From Streptomyces sp. NRRL F-6676 (GTDB taxonomy: Bacteria > Actinomycetota > Actinomycetes > Streptomycetales > Streptomycetaceae): a stretch of 64,000 nt of DNA. The number at the start of each line of letters is the position of its first letter. Position 1 is the stretch's first letter. A program made the translations under genes and the position numbers. The DNA lies in contig NZ_JOHS01000034.1 of assembly GCF_000725625.1 (NCBI RefSeq), positions 1-64,000 of the forward strand. Reading direction: 5' to 3'. The notes beneath the pieces were generated by a model. The model saw only the letters and a list, made by a program, of their open reading frames with translations. It was not told where the DNA came from and ran no database searches. Positions 24,561-33,654 of the stretch are shown here, piece by piece.

Positions 24561-25915
24561 TTCGCGATCAGGACGCCGGCCGGCCCGGTGGGCGGGACGC
24601 CGGTCTGCTCGCCCCCGGGTGGGTCGGCGCGCCCGCCGAGTCCGCCGCCTCGGACGCCGCCTATCTGCGGGCCCTGCTGGAGGCGGAGGCCGCGCTCACC
24701 CGGGCGCAGGCGGCGCTGGGGCAGGCCCCGGCCGCGGCCGCGGCCGCGGTGACCGGGGCGGCGGCCGACCCGGGACGCTTCGCGCTCCGGGACCTCGCCG
24801 AGCGGGCCCGCGGCGGCGGCAACCCGGTGATCCCGCTGGTCGGGGAGCTGACCCGGGCCGTCGGCGACGCGCACGGGCCGTACGTCCACCGGGGCGCGAC
24901 CAGCCAGGACATCATGGACACGGCGACGATGCTGGTCGCCGCCCGCACCCTGGATCTCGTCCTCGCCGACCTCGCCCGCACCGAACGGGCGCTGGCCCGG
25001 CTGGCGGCCGAACACCGGGACACGGCGATGCCGGGCCGTACCCTCACCCAGCACGCCGTACCGACGACCTTCGGGCTCAAGGCCGCCGGGTGGCGGTCGC
25101 TGGTCCTGGACGCGCGGGACCGGGTACATGCCGTACGGGACCGGCTGCCCGCCCAACTCGGCGGCGCGGCGGGCACATTGGCGGCGTTCACGGCGTACGG
25201 CGCCGAGGACGCGACGGCGCTGCCGGCCGCGTACGCCCGGGAGCTCGGGCTCGCCGTGCCGGAGTTGCCCTGGCACACGCTGCGCACGCCGGTGGCCGAC
25301 CTCGCCGGGTGCCTCGCGTTCACGGCGGGTGCGCTGGGCAAGCTCGCGGCCGACGTGCTCGTCCTCGCCCGTACCGAGACCGCCGAGCTGGCGGAGGGCA
25401 GCGGCGGCGGCTCGTCCGCGATGCCGCACAAGGCCAACCCCGTGCGCGCCACGCTGCTCGCGGCGGCCGCCCGGCGGGCGCCGGGGCTCGCGGCGACGCT
25501 GTACGGCTCGCTGGCCGCCGAGGACGAGCGGCCGGCCGGGGCCTGGCACGCCGAGTGGGAGCCGCTGCGGGACCTGCTGCGGCTGACCGGCGGTGCCGCG
25601 CGGGACGCGGCCGAGCTGACCGAGGGGCTGCGGGTGCGTGCCGACGCGATGCGGCGCCATCTGGACCTCACCCACGGGCTGATCGTCTCCGAGCGGCTCT
25701 CGGCGGAGCTGGCGCCCGTGCTGGGCCGGGCTCGGGCGAAGGAACTGCTCACCGAGGTGGCCCGGCGCGCCTGGGCGGAGGACCGCCCGCTCGCCGAAGT
25801 TCTCGCCGAGGAGCGCGAGTTGAAGGGTGTGGTCGATCTGGCCGACCTCACCGACCCCGCCCACTACACCGGCTCCGCCGGAGCCCTCACCGACCGTGCC
25901 CTGGAGCGACGTTGA
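24554..25915 (+). CDS. pcaB: 3-carboxy-cis,cis-muconate cycloisomerase
   Basis: 453 aa. Fumarase/aspartase superfamily enzyme giving 4-carboxymuconolactone. The superfamily signature GGSSAMPHKANPVRA is near residues 290-305, with RGATSQDIMDTATML and GRTLTQHAVPTTFG upstream. I place the start at GTG 24554, five bases after GGAG; GTG 24548 is an alternative. The stop overlaps the pcaL start by four bases. Slightly longer at the N-terminus than typical. Confidence 0.93.
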   Translation: MTFRDQDAGRPGGRDAGLLAPGWVGAPAESAASDAAYLRALLEAEAALTRAQAALGQAPAAAAAAVTGAAADPGRFALRDLAERARGGGNPVIPLVGELTRAVGDAHGPYVHRGATSQDIMDTATMLVAARTLDLVLADLARTERALARLAAEHRDTAMPGRTLTQHAVPTTFGLKAAGWRSLVLDARDRVHAVRDRLPAQLGGAAGTLAAFTAYGAEDATALPAAYARELGLAVPELPWHTLRTPVADLAGCLAFTAGALGKLAADVLVLARTETAELAEGSGGGSSAMPHKANPVRATLLAAAARRAPGLAATLYGSLAAEDERPAGAWHAEWEPLRDLLRLTGGAARDAAELTEGLRVRADAMRRHLDLTHGLIVSERLSAELAPVLGRARAKELLTEVARRAWAEDRPLAEVLAEERELKGVVDLADLTDPAHYTGSAGALTDRALERR

Positions 25916-27045
25916 CCGACACCCTTCTCGACCACCGTGCGGAAGGCCCCGCTTCCGCTCCCCCGCTGCTGCTCGGGCCCTCGCTGGGCACGTCGTCCGC
26001 GCTGTGGGACCGGGTCGCGCCCGAACTGTCCATATCCCACCGGGTGATCCGCTGGGACCTGCCCGGGCACGGCGGCTCGTCGCCGGATCTGATCGGGCCC
26101 GGCGCGACGGTCGCCGACCTCGCGGACCTGGTGCTCGCGCTCGCCGACTCGCTCGGGGTGGAGCGGTTCGCGTACGCGGGGGTGTCGCTGGGCGGTGCGG
26201 TGGGGCTGCACCTGGCCGTCCATCACCCCGAGCGGGTGTCCTCGCTGGCCGTGCTCTGCTCCTCCGCGCACTTCGACGGGGCGAACGGGGCGCGGGGATG
26301 GACCGAGCGGGCCGCGCGGGTGCGGGCGGAAGGGGTGGAGTGGCTGGCCGGGACCGCGGACGCGCGGTGGTTCACGCCCGGGTTCACGGTGCCGGAGCTG
26401 GTCGAGGACCAGCGGCGGGCCGATCCGGGGGCGTATGCAGCGTGCTGCGACGCGTTGGCCGCGTACGACCTGCGTGGGGAGCTGTCCCGGATCGGTGCGC
26501 CGACGCTCGCGGTCGCCGGGCGGGAGGATCCCGCGACGCCGCCGGCGCATCTGCGGGAGATCGCCGACGCGGTGCCGGGGGCCGCCCTCGTGGAGCTGCC
26601 GGGCGTCTCGCATCTGGCGCCGGCGGAGCGGCCGGAGGCCGTGCTGACCGCGTTGCGCGGGCACTTCGGCGGTGCTGCCGGGAGTGCGCGGCGGGGGATG
26701 GCCGTACGGCGTGAGGTGCTCGGGGATGCGCACGTGGACCGTGCGCAGGCGCGGCAGACGGCGTTCACCGCGCGGTTCCAGGACTTCATCTCGCGGTATG
26801 CGTGGGGGGAGGTGTGGACGGATCCGACGCTGTCGCGGCGGGAGCGGAGCATGGTGACGTTGACGGCGCTCGTCGCGCACGGGCATCACGAGGAGCTCGC
26901 GATGCATGTGCGGGCGGCACGGCGGAACGGGCTGACGCCGGAGGAGATCGGGGCGGTGCTGTTGCAGGCGGGCGTCTACTGCGGGGTGCCCGCGGCCAAC
27001 TCGGCGTTCGCGGTGGCCGAACGCGTCCTGTCGGAGGACAGGTAA
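25912..27045 (+). CDS. pcaL: Fused 3-oxoadipate enol-lactonase / 4-carboxymuconolactone decarboxylase
   Basis: 377 aa. The N-terminal alpha/beta hydrolase (PcaD part, about 1-255) has the triad S92 (GVSLGG), D206 (REDPATP) and H234 (GVSHLAP). After a short linker, the C-terminal PcaC part (about 265-377) has the decarboxylase motif GHHEELAMHVRAARRNGLT and EIGAVLLQAGVYCGVPAAN. The fusion is the known Streptomyces arrangement. It starts with TTG, inside TTGA overlapping the pcaB stop, a rare codon that may lower its yield. Last gene of the operon. Confidence 0.94.
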   Translation: MTDTLLDHRAEGPASAPPLLLGPSLGTSSALWDRVAPELSISHRVIRWDLPGHGGSSPDLIGPGATVADLADLVLALADSLGVERFAYAGVSLGGAVGLHLAVHHPERVSSLAVLCSSAHFDGANGARGWTERAARVRAEGVEWLAGTADARWFTPGFTVPELVEDQRRADPGAYAACCDALAAYDLRGELSRIGAPTLAVAGREDPATPPAHLREIADAVPGAALVELPGVSHLAPAERPEAVLTALRGHFGGAAGSARRGMAVRREVLGDAHVDRAQARQTAFTARFQDFISRYAWGEVWTDPTLSRRERSMVTLTALVAHGHHEELAMHVRAARRNGLTPEEIGAVLLQAGVYCGVPAANSAFAVAERVLSEDR

Positions 27046-27050
27046 ATCTT

Positions 27051-27267
27051 CCTCGCCCCCGCCGCCCCTACCCTTCCCGTCCCTTCAAGGGGCTCCGCCC
27101 CTTGGACCCCGACACGGGGCTTCGCCCCGTTGCGCGCCCACGCGGCGGAGCCGCACGGTGACACAGCCCCGCGCCCCTGATCAGGGGCGCGGGGAACTGC
27201 GCAATCTTTTCGGGGGTCCGGGGGCTTGCCCCCGGGGACGGGAAGGGTAGGGGCGGCGGGGGCGAGG
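27051..27267. repeat. 33-bp perfect inverted repeat enclosing a hairpin repeat, at the end of the pca operon
   Basis: Outer arms 27051-27083 and 27235-27267 are exact reverse complements of 33 bp around 151 nt. Inside lies a perfect 28-nt palindrome at 27167-27194 (CCCCGCGCCCCTGA and complement) and smaller stems GGGGCTTCGCCCC and GGGGGCTTGCCCCC. The right arm ends 7 bp before the stop codon of the LAL-like gene. Works as a bidirectional terminator between convergent genes. Confidence 0.85.
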
Positions 27268-27274
27268 TAAAAGG

Positions 27275-29998
27275 TCAGGTGCCCCGCAGCGCTTCCCTCG
27301 CCCCGGCCGCCAGGCCGTCCGCCCCGCAGGACTCCGCCAGTGTCAGGGCCCGTTGCAACTCGGCCCGCGACGCCGTCGCAACCCCATACTCCAGGCGCGC
27401 CGCCGCGTGTTCGTACGCGGACGGCGACGCCTCCAGATACGTCACCGCCCGCTCGTACAGCACCACCGCCCTCCGCCCCGTCTCCAACGCGGCAGCGCAC
27501 CGCAACGCCTCCCCGATCGCCGTGTCCGTCCCGAACCGTTCCGCCTCCTGCCGCGCCCCCGCCGCCAGCTCCGCGGCCCGCCGCGGATCGGCCCCTGCCA
27601 GTGCCCGCGCGAGATCCAGCGCCCACGGCGCGAGCACCGTGTTGTGGTGCCCCCGCGCACTCGCCGCCTTCGCCGCGTCCTCCAGCTCGTTGATGCCGTC
27701 CTGCGTACGCCCGGTGGCCAGCAGCAGCCGGCCCCGCACGGACCGGATGTCGGGCAGCACGATCGTCGACGGGTACGGCGGCCCGAACCCGTACTCCTCG
27801 GCCACCTTCGCCGCCTCCTCCGCGTGCCCGCGCGCGAGCAGCGTGTCGACGAGGCCACAGGTCGCGGACCAGTGCAGCGGCAGCCCGCGGCCGACCCGCT
27901 CGGCGAGCCGCAACGCCTCGCGCTGCGACTCCTCGGCCTCGCGCAGCCGCCCCCGCCTGCGGTGGGCGAGCCCGACGAAGGCATGGGCCAGCGCCAGGTG
28001 GCCGCCGCTCCAGCCCGCGGTGGTGTAGGCGTGCAGGGCCTCGGAGAAGAGGGCCTCGGCGCGGTCCAGGTGATCGGCGTAGGCGTAGGAGCTGCCGAGC
28101 ATCATCAGCAGCTCCATGCCCCACTCGGTGTCGGTCCAGCCGAGTCCGGGGGCGAGCCTGCCGTTGACGAGGGCCCGGTCGCTGAACTCCACGACCTGCT
28201 CGGCGCTCTCGCCGCGGGTCATGGCGTCGAAGCCGCGCAGGATCAATAACGCCCGCTCGGCGTTGTCCCGGCCGGTGCAGGCCGCCGCGAGATCGGCGAG
28301 ACCGGTGGAGCGGGAGGGGGTGCCCTCCTCGGGGGCGTGGATGCCCTCCCACATGTAGTGCACGGCCCGCAGCCGGGTCCTGGCGGGGCCGTCCGGGAGC
28401 CGCGCGGCCTCGGCGTCGACCGTGCGGACGGCCTCCTCCAGCTGGTTGTTGTGCAGCAGCGCCTGGGAGAGCCGGTGGACGGCGTCGACGCGGACGTCGC
28501 CCTCCAGACCGGGCAGCGCGAGGGCCTCGCGGAGGTATTCGACAGTGGTCGCGGGCGAGGTGAGCAGGGTGGCGCAGCCCAGTTCGTACAGGACGTGCGG
28601 GTGGACCTCGGGGGCGGGCGGTTCGGCGAGCGCGCGTTCCAGGCAGCGGCGGGCGGGGTCGGGGGCGCCGACGGCGAGGTGTTCGCGGGCGGCCTCCCGC
28701 ATCTGCTCGACCAGTTCGGCGTCGTCGTCCGGGTGGACGAACATCAGGTGCCGGGAGATGACGGCGGCGCCCATGCCGCAGTCGGCGACGACCCGTGCGG
28801 CGATGCCGTGCATGGCGGTGCGCAGCGCGTCGGGGATCGCCTGGTAGATGTCGGTGGCGACCAGTGAGTGGACGAACTCCAGCTCGCCGTCGAGGGCTCC
28901 GCCGCCTGGGGTGGGGTCGGAGGCGGTGAGCACGCGGGCGGTGGTGAGGAGTTCGGCGCAGTGCGCGGCGTCCTGTCGGTCCAGACCGGCGAGGCGGGCC
29001 ACGAGGTCGACGGTGATGCCGTTGCCGAGGATCGCGGCGGCCCAGGCGAACCGGGTGGCGTCCACGCCGAGTTGTTCGAGGCGGGCGAGGAGTCCGCGGC
29101 CGCGGGCCGACTTGTTCAGCACGCGCAGTTCGGTGGCGGAGGACTCGACGGGTTCGAGCCGGCTGTCCCGCACCTTGGCGAGGAGTTCCACGGTGTCGTA
29201 CGGGTTGCCGCCGGTGACGGCCCACACCTCGCGGCAGAACGGGGCGTCGGCCCGGGCGCCGAGGGTGTCGCGGGTGAGTCCCGCGGTGGCCTCGGGGGTG
29301 AGCGGGCGGAGCGGGATCGCGGGGCGGGCGGAGCGGGCGGCGACGGCGTCGAGGTGGCGGGCGGCGGCCTCGCCGGCCTCTCCGGGGCGGCGGGCGACGA
29401 CGACCAGGGCGGGCAGGTCGCCGGCCTGCTCGACGAACGCGGCGAGCCAGCCGAGGGTCTCCTGGTCGGCCCAGTGGGCGTCGTCGATGAGCAGCACGAG
29501 CGGCCATTCACGGCGGGCGAGCCGGCGTACGGCGGTGACGAGGCCGTCGCGCACGGCCTGCGGGTCCGGCGGGCGGGCGCCGGGTTCGGTTATGCCGAGG
29601 GCGGGGCCGGAGACCTCGTACCAGTCGCCGAGGTAGTCGTGGGCCTCGTCGGGGGTGAGCTGCACGAGTGCGGGCTGGAGGAGCTGGCGTAAGACGTTGA
29701 ACGGCACGGAGGTGACGGTCTCGCCGCCGCGGGCGTACCAGACCGTGCAGCCGAGCTTCTCGGCCCGGTCGCGGACCTCGCCGAGCAGGGCGGTCTTGCC
29801 GAGCCCCGCCTCCCCCGTGACGACGAGCACGCTCCCGGTCCCCGGGGCGCCGCCGGCTTCCGAAGCGCCGGCGGTTTCCGGGGCGCCGGCGGGTGCGTCG
29901 GCGCGCAAGGCTTCGACGGCCCTGGAAACGGTGCGGAGCTCGTCCTCGCGTTCCCACAGGGAAGCCGAGGGGACCGCGTCCGGCGGTACCTCCGTCAT
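27275..29998 (-). CDS. Large AAA/LAL-like ATP-binding regulator lacking the C-terminal LuxR HTH
   Basis: 907 aa. N-terminal P-loop ATPase: Walker A TGEAGLGKTALL near residue 65 and Walker B WPLVLLIDDAHWADQ near 170, then an all-helical TPR-like region to the end. LAL regulators normally close with a LuxR HTH of about 60 residues; this one stops at SCGADGLAAGAREALRGT with no HTH, seven bases before a repeat arm. Codons 103 and 584 are TTA (+ strand TAA at 29690-29692 and 28247-28249), the codon read only by the bldA tRNA in Streptomyces, so translation should be restricted to later growth. It may act through partners, or be a shortened relic. Confidence 0.85.
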   Translation of the reverse strand: MTEVPPDAVPSASLWEREDELRTVSRAVEALRADAPAGAPETAGASEAGGAPGTGSVLVVTGEAGLGKTALLGEVRDRAEKLGCTVWYARGGETVTSVPFNVLRQLLQPALVQLTPDEAHDYLGDWYEVSGPALGITEPGARPPDPQAVRDGLVTAVRRLARREWPLVLLIDDAHWADQETLGWLAAFVEQAGDLPALVVVARRPGEAGEAAARHLDAVAARSARPAIPLRPLTPEATAGLTRDTLGARADAPFCREVWAVTGGNPYDTVELLAKVRDSRLEPVESSATELRVLNKSARGRGLLARLEQLGVDATRFAWAAAILGNGITVDLVARLAGLDRQDAAHCAELLTTARVLTASDPTPGGGALDGELEFVHSLVATDIYQAIPDALRTAMHGIAARVVADCGMGAAVISRHLMFVHPDDDAELVEQMREAAREHLAVGAPDPARRCLERALAEPPAPEVHPHVLYELGCATLLTSPATTVEYLREALALPGLEGDVRVDAVHRLSQALLHNNQLEEAVRTVDAEAARLPDGPARTRLRAVHYMWEGIHAPEEGTPSRSTGLADLAAACTGRDNAERALLILRGFDAMTRGESAEQVVEFSDRALVNGRLAPGLGWTDTEWGMELLMMLGSSYAYADHLDRAEALFSEALHAYTTAGWSGGHLALAHAFVGLAHRRRGRLREAEESQREALRLAERVGRGLPLHWSATCGLVDTLLARGHAEEAAKVAEEYGFGPPYPSTIVLPDIRSVRGRLLLATGRTQDGINELEDAAKAASARGHHNTVLAPWALDLARALAGADPRRAAELAAGARQEAERFGTDTAIGEALRCAAALETGRRAVVLYERAVTYLEASPSAYEHAAARLEYGVATASRAELQRALTLAESCGADGLAAGAREALRGT

Positions 29999-30207
29999 CC
30001 CGCTACCTCCCCAGGCCGCCCAAATGACGTACAGGCAATGAGCGTAGCCGTCCCGGCCGACGGAGGGGACGGCTGTCGGACACGTGTTGCCGGTTGCACC
30101 GGAAACGAGGTACGGGGAGGCGGGGCGGTGGTATAGGAGCGGATCACGACGGGAAAGAAGGGGTGCCCTCTCATCCCTCTTTCACGGTGGACTCATACGG
30201 TGGGGTC

Positions 30208-31779
30208 ATGACGCAGGTGACTCCCCCCGGGTGGTATCCCGACCCCGGGCAGAACAGTGACGGCCCCGCCACGGAACGCTGGTGGGACGGCAAGGCCTGG
30301 ACGGAACGCATCCGCCCCGCGACTCCCCCGCCCCCGGCGGACGGGAGCCCGACGGACGCGGGTCCCGCGGACGCGGCCACCGACGGGGAACCGGCCGGCG
30401 CCGGTTCCCCCGGCGGGGGCTCTGCCGACCCGGCTGCCGCGGACCCGGGCGCCGCTTCCCTCGGCGTGAGCCCGGCGGACGCGGGCCCCGCCGAGGCGGG
30501 AGCCACCGGCGGTGGCCCGGCGGGCGGCAGCCCCGCGGCGGCGGGGTCCGCAGGCGCGACCCCGGCCGGTACCGGCTCCGCGGGCTCGCCTCCCGGCACG
30601 AGCGCCGCGTCCGCGCCGTCGGCGGGCGGGAGCCCGGCCGGCGCGGACGCCGCTTCCACCGGGGGCGGCCCGGCGGAGGCCGGCCCCGCCGGCCCGGCGC
30701 CCGGCGCGAGCCCGGGGGCTCCGGCTTACGGCGGAGCCCCGGGTGCCGGGGGCGCGGCGGCCCCGGGGGCGCCCTTCGGCGGGGAGCCGGCGGTGGGCAG
30801 TGCCCAGGTCCCGTACGGCGGCCCCCCGGCCCCGGACGGGACCCCGTACTTCGGCGGGCCCCCGGCGCCCGGCGGAGCCCCCTACTTCGGCGGGGCACCG
30901 GGCGGGGCGCCCGGTGGGGCGTACCCGGGGGTCTACCCCGCGCCGTATCCCGCCCCCGCCCCGGCCCCCGCACGCCGGGGGCTTCGGGTCGGGATAGCCG
31001 TGGGTGCGGCCGTCGCCGTGCTGGCCGGGATCGGGGCCGGGACGTATGTGCTGACCAAGGACGACGGCGGCAACAGCGGCAGCAGCAGCGCACAGGCGCC
31101 GGGCGGCGGTGGCCGCAACGGCGGTCAGGGCGGCGGCCCCTTCGGGCAGGGCGGCAACGGCGGGCCGGAAGGCGGCTCCGGCGGGTCCGGGGGTTCCGGC
31201 GGCTCCGGCGGGGAGTCGCCGGACCCGGACCAGTCCGAGGCGCCGAAGATCGAGAGCGGCTCCGTCGCCGACCCGGTCGACGGGATCAGCCTGCCGGTCC
31301 CGGACGGCTGGTACGGCCAACAGGGCCAGATCGGCGCCCAGTTGTCGTCGAAGGACTCGTACAAGTGCCCCGGCGACACGTCCAAGACGTGTACGCGCGG
31401 CGGCGCGTACTCCACGCCCGCGCTCGCCCTCGGCACCAAGGGCAGCACCGCCGAGGAGGTGGCGAAGGCGGACATCGCCGCCAACGCCGAGGAGTCCTAC
31501 GGCGGCAGCAGCTACGGCAGCATCACCTCGCACGAGGTGCTCGCCTCCAAGGCGGTCACCGTGGCCGGGCAGAAGGGCTACCTGGTGCGCTGGAAGGCGG
31601 TCACCAGCAAGGGCGCGGACGGCTATGTGCAGTCGCTCGCGTTCCCCTCCCCGGCGAGCGCGAAGCAGATCGTCGTGGTGCGGTTCGGCGTCGACGTGGA
31701 CCAGAAGCAGTCGCTCCTGGACGACATCACCGAGGGGATCAAGGTCTCCGAGGGCGGCGGCAGCGGGCAGGACGTCTGA
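30208..31779 (+). CDS. DUF2510 membrane protein with long Ala/Gly/Pro linker
   Basis: 523 aa. DUF2510 motif at residues 8-36 (GWYPDPG...ERWWDGKAWTE) on the cytosolic side, an Ala/Gly/Pro/Ser low-complexity linker to about residue 255, one membrane span (about 258-280, RVGIAVGAAVAVLAGIGAG) and an extracytoplasmic domain after a Gly-rich hinge. The outer domain ends in a PknH-sensor-like or lipoprotein-like fold (VSLPVPDGW-type region at 390). The linker DNA is highly biased, which accounts for long open frames on both strands. ATG at 30208 chosen because the DUF2510 motif follows at once. Function unknown. Confidence 0.82.
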   Translation: MTQVTPPGWYPDPGQNSDGPATERWWDGKAWTERIRPATPPPPADGSPTDAGPADAATDGEPAGAGSPGGGSADPAAADPGAASLGVSPADAGPAEAGATGGGPAGGSPAAAGSAGATPAGTGSAGSPPGTSAASAPSAGGSPAGADAASTGGGPAEAGPAGPAPGASPGAPAYGGAPGAGGAAAPGAPFGGEPAVGSAQVPYGGPPAPDGTPYFGGPPAPGGAPYFGGAPGGAPGGAYPGVYPAPYPAPAPAPARRGLRVGIAVGAAVAVLAGIGAGTYVLTKDDGGNSGSSSAQAPGGGGRNGGQGGGPFGQGGNGGPEGGSGGSGGSGGSGGESPDPDQSEAPKIESGSVADPVDGISLPVPDGWYGQQGQIGAQLSSKDSYKCPGDTSKTCTRGGAYSTPALALGTKGSTAEEVAKADIAANAEESYGGSSYGSITSHEVLASKAVTVAGQKGYLVRWKAVTSKGADGYVQSLAFPSPASAKQIVVVRFGVDVDQKQSLLDDITEGIKVSEGGGSGQDV

Positions 31780-31805
31780 CCCCCGCACACCGCGCACACA
31801 CGAAT

Positions 31806-31854
31806 CCGGCCGGGTGGACCCCCTCTCCGCTCCGGAGGGGGTCCACCCGGCCGG
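31806..31854. terminator. Perfect 20-bp terminator hairpin between DUF2510 and TetR genes
   Basis: Arms 31806-31825 and 31835-31854 pair exactly with a 9-nt loop, 27 bp after the DUF2510 gene stop; the leftward TetR gene ends 77 bp away, so it can serve both convergent units. Confidence 0.85.
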
Positions 31855-31930
31855 GTGGTGCGCCGCGCCCGTCCCCACGGTGCGGCGCGCAGGCCGTCGT
31901 CCGGTCATCCCACGGACGGCGGGCCTGGCT

Positions 31931-32554
31931 CTAGGGCCCGTCCGGGGCGAGGCCGAGCGCCGGAAGCACCGCCGCCTCGACGAAACGCTCCAGGTACGCG
32001 CCATCCGCGTACCGTCCTTCGAGCATGGGGCGGACCTTGGCCATACCGATGATCTGCGCCGGCAGGTACGGCAGGGCGGGATGGTCGGCGCGGACCTCGC
32101 CGCGCTCGACACCGCGCCGCACGATCGCCTCCAGCATCCGCACCTCGGGCTCCACCAGCGTCTCGCGCAGCGCCCGCCGGAGTTCCGGGTCCAGCATCAC
32201 CGCGTTGCCGAGCGCCTGCATCAGCCGGGTGTCGCGCACGGACCCCCCTGCCTCCCGCGCGACCGCCCGCAGGTCCCCGGCGAGCGACCCGGTGTCGATG
32301 CCCGCGAACCGTACGCACCGGCTGGAGCGGAGCGCCGCGGCGACGAACCGCGGCTTGGTCTGCCACTGCCGGTAGAGCGTGGACTTGCTGCAACGGGCAG
32401 TGGCCGCGACGCCCTCCATGGTGACCGCCTCGTAGCCGCATTCGCGGACCTGTTCGAGTACGGCGTCGAAGAACTCCTGCTCGCGCTCGGGGGTGAGCTT
32501 GGAGCGGCGCGAGGCGGCCCCCGACGGGGACGCGTCCGCTGCCTGCGACGTCAT
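31931..32554 (-). CDS. TetR-family transcriptional regulator
   Basis: 207 aa. The HTH is at about 38-60 (VTMEGVAATARCSKSTLYRQW), with the usual alpha-helical ligand domain behind it (QALGNAVMLDPELRRALRETLVEPEVRMLEAIVRRG). Divergent from a PAP2 phosphatase gene, with a perfect 54-nt palindrome in the gap, so autoregulation plus control of PAP2 and the DMT transporter is very likely. ATG 32554 is used; in-frame residues upstream would run through the operator. Ligand unknown. Confidence 0.92.
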   Translation of the reverse strand: MTSQAADASPSGAASRRSKLTPEREQEFFDAVLEQVRECGYEAVTMEGVAATARCSKSTLYRQWQTKPRFVAAALRSSRCVRFAGIDTGSLAGDLRAVAREAGGSVRDTRLMQALGNAVMLDPELRRALRETLVEPEVRMLEAIVRRGVERGEVRADHPALPYLPAQIIGMAKVRPMLEGRYADGAYLERFVEAAVLPALGLAPDGP

Positions 32555-32651
32555 GACCGCGCTCCTCCCACTCCCGCTCTTCCGTGCTCCGTGTTGCCCC
32601 GTGTCCCGGCGGCTCAATCCGCGTGAACCCGTGGTGCTCTTCACACAGTAC

Positions 32652-32705
32652 ATCGATACGCCAGTGTACCGATACGCGACCGTATCGGTACACTGGCGTA
32701 TCGAT
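32652..32705. promoter_or_regulatory. 54-nt perfect palindrome, TetR operator
   Basis: Arms 32652-32676 and 32681-32705 (25 bp each) are exact reverse complements with the 4-nt spacer CGAC. Each arm repeats CGATACG at both ends and contains CCAGTGTAC between them; the centre CGATACG-CGAC-CGTATCG is itself a palindrome. The region is far more AT-rich than its surroundings. It lies 98 bp from the TetR start and 62 bp from the PAP2 start. Confidence 0.9.
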
Positions 32706-32766
32706 GAGTCCGGCGTGCTCCCGCACGGCCCGGGCTCCGTACCACCGTCAGCAAAAGGACCGCGGG

Positions 32767-33654
32767 ATGGCTTCCAGAACCGAGCCGCCGGACAGCGAAC
32801 CATCCGGCAGCGGGACCGACGCGTCCGTCAGGCCGCCGCTCCTACGTGAACTGCTCCTCGTCGTCGGACTGTTCCTCGTCTACAAGGCCGGCCGGCGACT
32901 GGCCGACGGCCATGTCGCGGAGGCCTTCGGCAACGCCCACCGGGTCTGGGACCTGGAACGGGCCGTGCACCTGCCGGGCGAGGGGGCCGTGCAGTCCCTG
33001 CTGCTGCACGGCGACGCCCTGGTGCACGTGGCCAACACCTACTACGCGGTGGTGCACTTCCCCGCCACCGTCGCCTTCCTCGTCTGGCTGTATCTGCGCC
33101 GCCCGGCGCACTACGTGTGGTCCCGCCGGGTCCTCGCACTGGTCACCGGCGCGGCACTCGTCCTGCATCTGGCCTTCCCGCTCGCCCCGCCGCGCCTGCT
33201 CGGCGCCGCCCATCTGGTGGACACCGGACAGGTCTACGGGCCGACGGTCTACGGGGCCCACCCGGCGACCGACGCGATGGCGAACCAGTTCGCGGCCATG
33301 CCGTCGCTGCACTTCGGGTGGGCGCTGATGGTCGCGCTCGGGCTGATCGCGGCGACCCGGTCGCGAGGGCGGTGGCTGTGGCTGCTGCACCCGGCGGTGA
33401 CGCTGCTGGTCATCGTCGGCACGGCGAACCACTTCTGGCTGGACTCCCTGGTGGTGGCGGCGCTGCTCGGCCTCGCGCTCGCCGTCGTCCCGTCGCCGGT
33501 ACGGCGGGCGAGGGACACGGACAGGACAAGGGGTGGGGCGGGCGCGTCGCCCGCCGGGTCCGACGTCGGCCGGCCGGCCGGCGTCCCGGGTGCCGGGCCC
33601 GCCGCGGGGGACGCGAGCACCGGAGGCAAGGGGCTCGTGGGGGCACGGCGATGA
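32767..33654 (+). CDS. PAP2-superfamily membrane phosphatase
   Basis: 295 aa with about six membrane spans between residues 25 and 240. The active-site motifs of the PAP2_3/inositolphosphotransferase-like branch are present: AMPSLHFGW near residue 178 and NHFWLDSL near 222 (the phosphate-handling His residues). Its substrate is probably a lipid phosphate or isoprenoid pyrophosphate. The C-terminal 45 residues are a charged Gly/Ala tail. Overlaps the DMT transporter gene by four bases, so the two are co-translated. Likely repressed by the divergent TetR. Confidence 0.88.
   Translation: MASRTEPPDSEPSGSGTDASVRPPLLRELLLVVGLFLVYKAGRRLADGHVAEAFGNAHRVWDLERAVHLPGEGAVQSLLLHGDALVHVANTYYAVVHFPATVAFLVWLYLRRPAHYVWSRRVLALVTGAALVLHLAFPLAPPRLLGAAHLVDTGQVYGPTVYGAHPATDAMANQFAAMPSLHFGWALMVALGLIAATRSRGRWLWLLHPAVTLLVIVGTANHFWLDSLVVAALLGLALAVVPSPVRRARDTDRTRGGAGASPAGSDVGRPAGVPGAGPAAGDASTGGKGLVGARR

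Noticed and set aside
22754..25864. A 1036-codon open frame antisense to pcaF, pcaH, pcaG and pcaB
   Set aside because: High GC makes opposite-strand frames stay open. Its product is low-complexity Arg/Gly/Val with no domain, while the + strand genes have exact catalytic motifs.
30193..32112. 639-codon frame antisense to the DUF2510 protein and TetR gene
   Set aside because: Arg/Pro/Ala-rich translation caused by the biased linker DNA, and it runs through a terminator hairpin.
32584..32766. Upstream extension of the PAP2 gene
   Set aside because: It would translate straight through the 54-nt operator; ATG 32767 starts the normal protein.
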